Virus record (IMG/VR): IMGVR_UViG_3300037468_000169
Location: 1 to 37,676 of that record
DNA: 37,676 nt
DNA from: a virus
Reading direction: 5' to 3' (one strand)
Positions 19,242-26,737 of the stretch are shown here, piece after piece. Position 1 is the first letter of the stretch; each line of letters begins with the position of its first letter. The notes below the pieces were generated by a model. That model made no database searches and was not told the origin of the DNA. It saw nothing but the letters and a program-made list of their open reading frames with translations. The translations under genes and the position numbers were made by a program.

Positions 19242-20029
19242 AATACTCATTCGAAGATAAGGCGCGGATAGAGCTAGAGCATAGAAGTGTTAGCGACCTG
19301 ATACCCTACGCACTGAACTCACGAACGCACAGCGACGCACAGGTGAGCCAGATAGCAGCGAGTATTAAAGAGTTCGGCTTTACCAACCCGCTTCTGATTG
19401 ACGAGCAGGGCGGCATCATAGCGGGCCATGGGCGGCTAATGGCAGCCAAGAAGCTGGGACTGCAAGAGGTGCCAACGATCACACTGGGCGGGCTCACAGA
19501 GGCGCAGAAGAAGGCTTATGTTATAGCTGACAACCAGCTCGCGCTGAATGCTGGCTGGGATATGGACACGCTAAGGGTTGAGATTGAGCACCTAAAGGAG
19601 GTTGATTTTGATATTGACCTGCTAGGGTTTGGAAAAGATCAGCTAAATGAAATATTGTCACTGAAAGACGCTATCAGCCCTAGCCCATACTCACAAAAAG
19701 TTGGCGCGCCGACCTATGAACCTACAGGAGAAAAACCATCTTTAGAGGAGTTATTTAGCGACGAAAAAGCCATGGATTTGATAACTACGATTCAGGCGAG
19801 CAAGCTGGAAGAAAAAGAAAAACAATTTTTGATGGCTGCGGCCTCCAGGCATATTGTGTTCAATTATGAAAAGATCGCCAACTTTTACGCACATTCAACA
19901 AAAGAATGTCAAGAACTGATGGAGTGTAGCGCCTTAGTCATTATAGACTTTGACAAAGCTATTGCGAACGGGTTTGTGCAATTAGCTAAGGAAATGGACG
20001 ACATTCTGAGCGACGACGACGATGAATAA
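19238..20029 (+). CDS. ParB-domain protein of a DNA-modification cassette
   Basis: This is a 263-residue protein with GTG start 19238 and AGAGGA upstream. Residues about 15-110 form a ParB/sulfiredoxin-type domain: 'LIPYALNSRTHSDAQVSQIA', 'IKEFGFTNPLLID', and the signature GGIIAGHGRLMAA at 58-70. In many phages this domain is fused to a DNA methylase. Here the methylase is absent and is replaced by a C-terminal region with 'PTYEPTGEKPSLEELF' and 'SALVIIDFDKAIANGFVQLA', which I associate with DNA hypermodification loci. It probably recognises or prepares DNA for the glycosyltransferase encoded two genes on. It overlaps the next gene by 8 bases. Confidence 0.8.
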   Translation: MKYSFEDKARIELEHRSVSDLIPYALNSRTHSDAQVSQIAASIKEFGFTNPLLIDEQGGIIAGHGRLMAAKKLGLQEVPTITLGGLTEAQKKAYVIADNQLALNAGWDMDTLRVEIEHLKEVDFDIDLLGFGKDQLNEILSLKDAISPSPYSQKVGAPTYEPTGEKPSLEELFSDEKAMDLITTIQASKLEEKEKQFLMAAASRHIVFNYEKIANFYAHSTKECQELMECSALVIIDFDKAIANGFVQLAKEMDDILSDDDDE

Positions 20030-20972
20030 CGATTATACCTTCGTGAGACATGGTCAAACGTTTTGGAACAAGAATGGAATAATGCATGGACAGTTCGATA
20101 TTCCTTTGAATTATACGGGAATCAAGCAATCGGTAAGCATAGCCAACGAATTAAAAACGCAACATTTTGACGCTTGCTTATGCTCCCCCCTGAGCAGGGC
20201 GAAGACGACAGCATATTCCATATTGGCACACCACAAGAACGTCAAAATATGCTTCGATGATAGGCTAAAGGAGATGAGCAAAGGAATGCTAGAGGGAAAA
20301 CACCTAAATAGCGAGATGCTGTTAAAGGATGAAAACCTCACACTCATCAAAAAATTTGGCATAGAAAGCAAGAAACAATTTTTTGCCAGAGTGAAAGAGT
20401 TTATCGACGAAACAGAAAAAAAATACAACCACAAAAAGATTTTGATAGTCGCGCATAGTGGCACTATCAAAATGCTTCTATTCTCGTTTAATCCCCCTCA
20501 GGAAGAGTTGCACAAAGCATACTATCGAATGCACATCAAAAATTGCAAGGCATACAAACCAGAATTATTCAATAGCGAGATCAAAAAGATGAAAATCGGA
20601 TTTTTTCCAATGGTGGCAGATATTTTACATACTGGCCATGTTTTATCTATAGAAGAGGCAAAGAAACACTGTGATTTTTTGATCATAGGATTGCACTGCG
20701 CGCCAGCCTACAAAACCACTAGGCAATCTATTTATGAACGATATATGCAGTTAAGGGCAGTGAAATGGGTGGATGAGGTCGTTCCCTACGAGAGTGCAGA
20801 GAGAGACGCAGATATGTTCACGTCATTAGATTATGACGTGTACTTCTTAGGGCACGACCACAAAGGAGAGGAATGGGAGTCAAGAAAAGCAATAGAAGAA
20901 GCGGGGAAGGACATTGTGTACCTAAAAAGGCATCACGGTTACAGCAGCAGCAGGCTAAAAGGTGAGCAATAG
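20022..20972 (+). CDS. Histidine phosphatase fused to TagD-like nucleotidyltransferase
   Basis: This is a 316-residue two-domain protein. Residues about 4-185 are a phosphoglycerate-mutase-type phosphatase: RHG (9-11) with the phospho-accepting His10, 'CSPLSRAKTTA' (54-64) and 'VAHSG' (143-147). Residues about 190-312 are a cytidylyltransferase-like domain: 'KIGFFPMVADILHTGH' with HTGH at 203-206, 'SIYERYMQLRAVKWVDEVVP' and 'YSSSR' near 307, as in glycerol-3-phosphate cytidylyltransferase (TagD). The fusion could make a nucleotide-activated polyol or sugar and remove a phosphate before or after activation. It lies between ParB and glycosyltransferase genes. Its base composition is visibly more A/T-rich than that of the terminase genes, suggesting transfer. 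Confidence 0.82.
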   Translation: MNNDYTFVRHGQTFWNKNGIMHGQFDIPLNYTGIKQSVSIANELKTQHFDACLCSPLSRAKTTAYSILAHHKNVKICFDDRLKEMSKGMLEGKHLNSEMLLKDENLTLIKKFGIESKKQFFARVKEFIDETEKKYNHKKILIVAHSGTIKMLLFSFNPPQEELHKAYYRMHIKNCKAYKPELFNSEIKKMKIGFFPMVADILHTGHVLSIEEAKKHCDFLIIGLHCAPAYKTTRQSIYERYMQLRAVKWVDEVVPYESAERDADMFTSLDYDVYFLGHDHKGEEWESRKAIEEAGKDIVYLKRHHGYSSSRLKGEQ

Positions 20973-21822
20973 CAGAAAGACAGCCGTTTTTATACTTTCG
21001 CACGGCAGACATGACAAAGTCATAACGCATAATGCTTTGCGAAATCATGGGTATACTGGTCGTATATACATTATCCTTGACGATGAAGATAAGACGCTAA
21101 GCGAGTACGTGGAAAAATACCGCGATGATGTAATCGTATTCAGTAAAAGTGAGTATCGAGGAAAGTTCGACATCATGGACAACTTCCAAGGAAATAAGGT
21201 GATTGTTTATGCCCGCAATGCTTGCTACGACATAGCTAGAAAATTAGGACTGGACTACTTTTTTGAGTTTGAGGACGACTATAACCAATTTACACATCGT
21301 TTTAGTGACGGTGACAAACTCGGGCAAAATCCAGTCAAGAACATGGACAAAATTCTGGACGCGATGATTGACTGCTTAGATACCACGGGAGCCTCGACCA
21401 TAGCACTATCACAGGGCGGCGACTTCATTGGAGGGCTAAAGACATTTAAGCGCGAAGCATTCAAACGCAAGGCCATGAACAGCTTTGTATTCAAAGTGAA
21501 CAAAGACCCCGCCGATGATGTAATATTCATAGGCAGAATGAACGACGACGTCAATACGTACCTAACATTAGGGAAAGTAGGTAAGATTTTCAGTCAAGTG
21601 CCTAATGTAATGCTCAACCAAGCGCAGACTCAGGCTAGCGCCGGAGGCAATACGGAGGTTTACAAAGAGTACGGGACCTATGCAAAATCATTCTACAGCG
21701 TGATGGCGGCTCCCAGCTGTTGCAAGGTTAAGCTAATGGGGACAACCAACCAAAGGCTTCATCACAACATTAAGTGGGTCAATGCAGTCCCCAAAATTAT
21801 AGATGAGAAATTCAAACTGTAG
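20962..21822 (+). CDS. TET-associated-type DNA glycosyltransferase (TAGT)
   Basis: This is a 286-residue protein with GTG start overlapping the fusion gene by 11 bases. The order of motifs fits the TAGT family of GT-A glycosyltransferases described in base-modification operons: 'AVFILSHGRHDKVITHNAL', 'GRIYIILDDEDKTL', 'ARNACYDIARKLGLDYFFEF' then EDDY (DxD-like metal site), 'LSQGGDFIGG', 'FIGRMNDDVNTYLTLGKVGK' and 'KVKLMGTTNQRLHHNIKW'. Family members transfer a sugar to a hydroxylated pyrimidine in DNA. No TET/JBP oxygenase or hydroxymethylase is visible here, so the acceptor is open. The terminase starts 12 bases downstream, which fits modification of DNA before packaging. Confidence 0.8.
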   Translation: MSNSRKTAVFILSHGRHDKVITHNALRNHGYTGRIYIILDDEDKTLSEYVEKYRDDVIVFSKSEYRGKFDIMDNFQGNKVIVYARNACYDIARKLGLDYFFEFEDDYNQFTHRFSDGDKLGQNPVKNMDKILDAMIDCLDTTGASTIALSQGGDFIGGLKTFKREAFKRKAMNSFVFKVNKDPADDVIFIGRMNDDVNTYLTLGKVGKIFSQVPNVMLNQAQTQASAGGNTEVYKEYGTYAKSFYSVMAAPSCCKVKLMGTTNQRLHHNIKWVNAVPKIIDEKFKL

Positions 21823-21834
21823 AGGCACATCAAA

Positions 21835-22224
21835 ATGGCTAGACCACAAATAGCGCTAGACTACAAAACGCTAGACGGGCTGTGCAAGCTGCAGTGCACC
21901 GGGGAGGAGTGCGCCAGCGTTCTCGAGATCAGTTATGACGCACTAACTGATGCGCTTAGACGTGATGGGCACGACGGTTTTCCGGAGTACTTTAAAAAGA
22001 TGGGCTCAGGAGGCAAGGCCAGCTTACGCAGGATGCAGTGGAGGGCGGCAGAGGGTGGTAATGCGACGATGCAGATTTGGCTGGGCAAACAGTACTTGTC
22101 GCAGACGGATAAAACGGATCTGAACACGGCGCTGTCGGGCTCGCTCACAACCACGTCTACCGTCGATTTTACCGGCTTGTCCGATACCGCACTTGAAGAG
22201 CTGGCCAATCTGCGCAAAAAGTAG
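21835..22224 (+). CDS. terS: Terminase small subunit
   Basis: This is a 129-residue protein with an N-terminal helix-turn-helix-like part ('LDGLCKLQCTGEECASVLEI', 'SYDALTDALRRDG'), a basic middle ('SGGKASLRRMQWRAAEGGNA', 'MQIWLGKQYL') and a C-terminal tail ending 'LSDTALEELANLRKK'. This order matches small terminase subunits that bind the packaging site and recruit the large subunit. It stands directly before the large terminase gene. The C-terminal tail would contact that protein. Confidence 0.82.
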   Translation: MARPQIALDYKTLDGLCKLQCTGEECASVLEISYDALTDALRRDGHDGFPEYFKKMGSGGKASLRRMQWRAAEGGNATMQIWLGKQYLSQTDKTDLNTALSGSLTTTSTVDFTGLSDTALEELANLRKK

Positions 22225-22285
22225 ACAATCTGGCGCGCAAACGTAGTTGATCGTGGCGACAGTGCCGAAAAACACGGGGTTTTAA

Positions 22286-23737
22286 CTGAATATCACACAG
22301 CAAGACCTAATCAACGCAGAAAGAGAGCTATGCAAACGCTCCCTTTCTGCATTTGCGCGTCGAGCGTGGCACGTCCTGGAGCCTACTACTAAGCTCAAGT
22401 GGGGCTGGGCGCTGGATGCCATTTGCTTGCACCTAGAACACGTTACGAGCGGTGACATCACGCGGCTATTGATGAACGTGCCACCCGGCTCGATGAAATC
22501 CTTGCTGACGTCGGTCATCTGGCCAGCGTGGGAATGGGGGCCGAAAGGGATGCCGGAGATGCGTTTCGTTGGTACTGCGCATGAGGAGGGCCTAGCAATC
22601 CGCGACTCTCGCCGGTGCCGCGATCTAATCAAGTCCGAGTGGTATCAGGAGCTCTGGCCTATCGAGCTCAAAAGCGATCTGGACGGCAAAAGGGAGTTTG
22701 GCAATACAGCCATGGGTGTGAGACAGGCGCGTTCATTCACAAGCCTAACAGGCGTCCGTGGTGACCGAGTAATACTCGACGACCCAATCAGCGCAGACAA
22801 CGCGAACAGCGAAGCGAAGCTTGAAGCCGCCCGAGTAACGTTCACCGAAACCCTGCCGACGCGGGTCAACTCCGACAAGTCAGCAATCGTCATCATCATG
22901 CAGCGGCTCAATGAGGCGGACGTGAGTGGCGTCATATTGGCAATGGGCCTGCCTTACGTCCACTTGCACATCCCCATGAGGTTCGAGCCAGATCACCGCT
23001 GCACAACATCCATAGGTTGGACTGACCCGCGCACATACGACGGGGAGCTGATGTTCCCTGAGCGTTTCAGTGAAGCGCAGGTGCGGGAGCTTGAAGCCAC
23101 ACTTGGAAGTTATGGCGCAGCGGGCCAGCTCCAACAACGTCCGGCCCCAAGGGGTGGTGGCATCATCAAGACGGGATGGTTTAAATACTGGACGGCCTTA
23201 CCTGCGCTTGAGTACCGCGCAATCTTTGCTGATACGGCAATGAAGACGGGCGAGAAAAACGACTATTCGGTGCTGCAATGCTGGGGCCGCTCAACGTCTG
23301 GGCAAGCGGTAATGATCGACCAGATTCGCGGCAAGTGGGAGGCGCCGGAGTTGGTACAGCAGACGCGCGCGTTTTGGATGAAGCACAACGGCACTGGCGG
23401 ATCCACTCTGCGCGGACTATACGTTGAAGACAAGGCAAGCGGGACCGGCCTAGTCCAGACGCTAAGGCGCGAAGGTCTGCCGATTATCCCGGTGCAGCGC
23501 AACAACGACAAGTTCAGCCGGGCGAGCGATGCAGCGCCGTTTATCGAGTCCGGCAATGTGCTTTTGCCTGCCGATGCGCCGTGGCTGTCTGATTTCCTCG
23601 CCGAGGTGTCTAGCTTCCCCAGTGGCGCACATGACGACCAACTAGACCCTATGTTCGACGCCATCAAATCAGTGCAGACAACACCGGCGATTCAGCGGTT
23701 GCGGGCCGCACCAATCGCAGTCCGAAACCGCTGGTAA
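22286..23737 (+). CDS. terL: Terminase large subunit, apparent CTG start
   Basis: This is a 483-residue protein. The ATPase has Walker A 'VPPGSMKS' (about residues 65-72, Met where Gly is usual) and Walker B 'VILDDPIS'. The nuclease domain has 'IFADTAMKTGEKNDYSVLQC', 'GLYVEDKASGTGLVQT' and 'GAHDDQLDPMFDAI'. It translocates DNA into the capsid and cuts it. The conserved N-terminus ('NITQQDLINAERELCKRSLS', 'ARRAWHVLEP') lies upstream of the first ATG/GTG/TTG in frame. The only opening is CTG 22286, right after an in-frame TAA and with GGGG at 22276-22279. Starting at the TTG at 22427 would remove this N-terminus. Confidence 0.9.
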   Translation: MNITQQDLINAERELCKRSLSAFARRAWHVLEPTTKLKWGWALDAICLHLEHVTSGDITRLLMNVPPGSMKSLLTSVIWPAWEWGPKGMPEMRFVGTAHEEGLAIRDSRRCRDLIKSEWYQELWPIELKSDLDGKREFGNTAMGVRQARSFTSLTGVRGDRVILDDPISADNANSEAKLEAARVTFTETLPTRVNSDKSAIVIIMQRLNEADVSGVILAMGLPYVHLHIPMRFEPDHRCTTSIGWTDPRTYDGELMFPERFSEAQVRELEATLGSYGAAGQLQQRPAPRGGGIIKTGWFKYWTALPALEYRAIFADTAMKTGEKNDYSVLQCWGRSTSGQAVMIDQIRGKWEAPELVQQTRAFWMKHNGTGGSTLRGLYVEDKASGTGLVQTLRREGLPIIPVQRNNDKFSRASDAAPFIESGNVLLPADAPWLSDFLAEVSSFPSGAHDDQLDPMFDAIKSVQTTPAIQRLRAAPIAVRNRW

Positions 23738-23754
23738 CAAAAAACGCCACATAC

Positions 23755-23792
23755 TGACAAATATTGTCACTTCGCAAAAATTAGTCCATAAT
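23755..23792 (+). promoter_or_regulatory. Promoter with dyad before the head operon
   Basis: TTGTCA (23764-23769), 17 bases and CATAAT (23787-23792) each match five of six consensus bases. The -35 is the right arm of a perfect palindrome, TGACAA-ATA-TTGTCA (23755-23769). A repressor or activator could therefore control portal, scaffold and coat transcription separately from terminase. Confidence 0.7.
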
Positions 23793-23818
23793 TGACACAA
23801 CTTCACCAGTGTGCACTT

Positions 23819-25897
23819 ATGGCTCTCTCACAGACTGAAAAGTTAAAACGCATCCACGCTGACGCCCTCACGGAATTTGACGAGGTGCAATCTGCCGTCC
23901 GTGACGAGCGCAAGCAGTGCCTTGAGGACCGGCGTTTTTACTCAATAGCTGGGGCAATGTGGGAGGGCACACTAGGCGAGCAGTTCGAGAACAAGCCTAA
24001 ATTTGAGGTTAATAAAATACACCTCGCCGTTATCCGCATTATCAACGAATACCGCAACAACCGGATCACAGTTGATTTCGTGAGCAAAGACGGCAGCGCC
24101 GACGATACACTGGCAGACGCTTGCGATAGCCTTTACAGAGCAGACGAGCAGGACTCGACGGCTAATGAAGCCTACGACAATGCGTTTGAAGAGGCGGTGG
24201 GCGGTGGCTTTGGTGCGTTCCGCCTTCGGGCAACATACGAGGACGATGAGGACGATGAGGACGAGCGCCAGCGGATCCGCATAGAGCCGATCTACGACGC
24301 GGACACATGCGTCTTCTTCGACCTGCAAGCCAAACGCCAAGACAAATCAGACGCCACCAAGTGCTGGGTGCTCACGTCGATGACGCGCAGCGCCTACACG
24401 ACTGAGTACAAAGACGACCCCGCCAGCTGGCCGAAAGACATCACGAGCACATACTTCGATTGGGCCACACCGGATCTCATTTACATAGCCGAGTATTACC
24501 GTGTGGAGACGGTGGCTGAAACCGTTTATTACTACCAAGCGATTGACGGCAGTGAAGAGCGTTACACAGACTCGGATTTCGAAGACGATGAGGAGCTGCT
24601 AGGGCGCCTTAAAGCTATTGGCACTAAGAAGCTGCGCGAGAAGAAAGCCAAGCGCAAGCGTGTCCATAAATACATCATGAGCGGGTCTGGCATCCTTGAA
24701 GATTGCGGGATTATTGCCGGCCCCAACATCCCTGTTGTCGTAGTGTACGGCAAACGCTGGTTCGTCGATGGAATAGAACGGTGCATGGGTCACGTTCGTT
24801 TAGCTAAAGATGTGGCGCGATTAAAGAATATGCAACTCAGCAAACTTGGGGAGATTTCCGCACTTTCCAGCGTTGAGAAACCCATCTTCTTGCCAGAGCA
24901 GATAGCAGGCAATGAGGACCTATGGGCCGACGACAACACCAAGAACTACCCATATTTGTTGGTAAACCCGATCACCGACGCAGCAGGCCAGACACTACCA
25001 TCAGGCCCGATTGGCTACACCCGCGCTCCGCAGATACCTCCAGCAATGGCTGCGCTCCTGCAAATTACTGAGCAGGACATGGCCGAGATACTGGGCCGCG
25101 CAGATCAAGGTGAGCAGATAGCTTCCAACCTTTCAGGTAAAGCCGTCGAGCTAATCCAGAACAGCCTGGGGATGCAGACCTACATCTACGTCTCGAATTT
25201 CTCCAAGGGTGTTCAGCGAGCAGGGCAAATCTGGCTGGGAATGGCTAGAGAGCTCTACGTTGAGAAGGGCCGCAAAATGAAAGGGGTCGGCACTCAAGGC
25301 GAGCTATCTACCCTAGAGCTAGGCCGACCAATCGAGAAAGATGGCATCTTCAAAACCGAAAACGATTTAACCAAAGCATCATTTGATGTCGTCGCGGAAG
25401 TCGGGCCAAGCTCCTCAAGCAAAAAATCAGGCACAGTTAAAAACCTGATTGAGATGATACGGATTACCACCGACCCCGAAACCTCCTCGGTGCTGCAATC
25501 CATGGCAATGATGAACATGGAAGGGGAGGGGCTACAAGACACCCGCGACTATTTCCGCAATCGCCTAGTGAAAATGGGTGTTGTTAAAGCAACCCCAGAA
25601 GAACAGCAGGAAATGGCGCAGGCAGCAGCTAATCAGCCACCAGATCCAAACGCAAAACTTGCCGATTCACTCGCCAACGAAGCCGACGCAAACGCAGCTA
25701 AGGCACGGGCCGACACAGTTGGAGTAATCGCCAAGTCCGAATTAACGCACGCGCAAACCATTGAGACGCTGGCCGGCATTGAAGTTAGCAAGCAGGACGC
25801 AGCGATAAAAATGGCGCAGGCGATACAAGGCGCACAAGCGCAGCAAGCAGAATTTACACCGGCACCCGCTCAGCCGGCCACCATGAGCGAGATATAA
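23819..25897 (+). CDS. P22-type portal protein
   Basis: This is a 692-residue protein, close to P22 gp1 (725). The start at 23819 lies downstream of the promoter; a TTG at 23792 overlaps the -10 and is rejected. Typical features are the early 'DRRFYSIAGAMWEG' and 'FEVNKIHLAVIRIINEYRNN' segments, an acidic loop ('EDDEDDEDERQRI'), a long helical stretch and an Ala/Gln-rich C-terminal barrel-like helix region (about 590-692). It forms the dodecameric portal vertex through which DNA enters and leaves. It lies between terminase and scaffold as expected. Confidence 0.9.
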   Translation: MALSQTEKLKRIHADALTEFDEVQSAVRDERKQCLEDRRFYSIAGAMWEGTLGEQFENKPKFEVNKIHLAVIRIINEYRNNRITVDFVSKDGSADDTLADACDSLYRADEQDSTANEAYDNAFEEAVGGGFGAFRLRATYEDDEDDEDERQRIRIEPIYDADTCVFFDLQAKRQDKSDATKCWVLTSMTRSAYTTEYKDDPASWPKDITSTYFDWATPDLIYIAEYYRVETVAETVYYYQAIDGSEERYTDSDFEDDEELLGRLKAIGTKKLREKKAKRKRVHKYIMSGSGILEDCGIIAGPNIPVVVVYGKRWFVDGIERCMGHVRLAKDVARLKNMQLSKLGEISALSSVEKPIFLPEQIAGNEDLWADDNTKNYPYLLVNPITDAAGQTLPSGPIGYTRAPQIPPAMAALLQITEQDMAEILGRADQGEQIASNLSGKAVELIQNSLGMQTYIYVSNFSKGVQRAGQIWLGMARELYVEKGRKMKGVGTQGELSTLELGRPIEKDGIFKTENDLTKASFDVVAEVGPSSSSKKSGTVKNLIEMIRITTDPETSSVLQSMAMMNMEGEGLQDTRDYFRNRLVKMGVVKATPEEQQEMAQAAANQPPDPNAKLADSLANEADANAAKARADTVGVIAKSELTHAQTIETLAGIEVSKQDAAIKMAQAIQGAQAQQAEFTPAPAQPATMSEI

Positions 25898-25907
25898 CGG
25901 GGTCAAA

Positions 25908-26726
25908 ATGATTGAAAAAAATGCAGAGCAGGTTAACGAAGAAATCGAGGAGCTTGATCAGGCGCCAGAAGTTGAGGCAGTTGATGAGACGGATGATGAG
26001 GACGTTATAGAACTTGCGGGCGAGTCGCAAACGCCAGAAGAAGCGGAGCACGAAAATGCGCCGCTATGGGTTAAAGAAGTTCGCAAAACAAACAGAACTC
26101 TGGCACGTGAAAACCGCGAATTGCAGCGCAAGTTAAGCGAATTGCAGACCGAGCCCAAACCGGCTGCACTAGGCGAAAAACCCACGCTTGCAAGTTGCGA
26201 ATATGACGAAGACGAGTTTGAGGCAAAGCTGGACAAGTGGAAAGACGCCAAAGCCGCACAAGACGCCCAAGAGAATCTGAAGCGTCAAGAGGCGGCCAAA
26301 GCGGAAAAAGATTGGCAGGACCAATTAGCCAAATATTCCGCAGCAAAAGCCAGCTTAAAAGTGCGTGACTACGAGGACGCAGAAGCGGCGGCACTGGAAG
26401 CACTAAGCGTTACACAGCAAGGTGTTTTGATTCAAGGCGCCGACCACGCCCCAAAGGTTGTTCATTACCTCTACAAAAACCCAACAAAAATGGCCGAACT
26501 GGCCGCAATTAAAGACCCCGTGAAATTCGCTTTTTCGGTGGCAAAACTTGAGGCACTTTTAACTGTGACGAAACGACAACCACCACCACCAGAGAAGATC
26601 CCGCAGGGTTCAGGTAAGTCAACCCATGCGCTCGACTCAAAACTTGAGCAACTAATGGCAGAAGCCGATAGAACTGGAGACCGCACAAAAGTCGCTGCCT
26701 ATCGGCGTCAAATCAAAAACCAATAA
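25908..26726 (+). CDS. Capsid scaffolding protein
   Basis: This is a 272-residue, highly charged, almost entirely helical protein with an acidic N-terminus (residues 1-50, Glu/Asp-rich), a coiled-coil centre ('RKTNRTLARENRELQRKLSE') and a basic C-terminal helix-loop-helix ('LEQLMAEADRTGDRTKVAAY' followed by 'RRQIKNQ'). This composition, the length and the place between portal and coat genes define P22-like scaffolds, whose C-terminus binds coat protein and drives procapsid assembly. There is no protease nearby, so it probably exits intact. Confidence 0.82.
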   Translation: MIEKNAEQVNEEIEELDQAPEVEAVDETDDEDVIELAGESQTPEEAEHENAPLWVKEVRKTNRTLARENRELQRKLSELQTEPKPAALGEKPTLASCEYDEDEFEAKLDKWKDAKAAQDAQENLKRQEAAKAEKDWQDQLAKYSAAKASLKVRDYEDAEAAALEALSVTQQGVLIQGADHAPKVVHYLYKNPTKMAELAAIKDPVKFAFSVAKLEALLTVTKRQPPPPEKIPQGSGKSTHALDSKLEQLMAEADRTGDRTKVAAYRRQIKNQ

Positions 26727-26737
26727 GGTGAATTATT

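Noticed and set aside
22427-23737. Terminase starting at the TTG at 22427
   Set aside because: This would remove about 47 residues of conserved-looking N-terminal sequence that is open up to CTG 22286.
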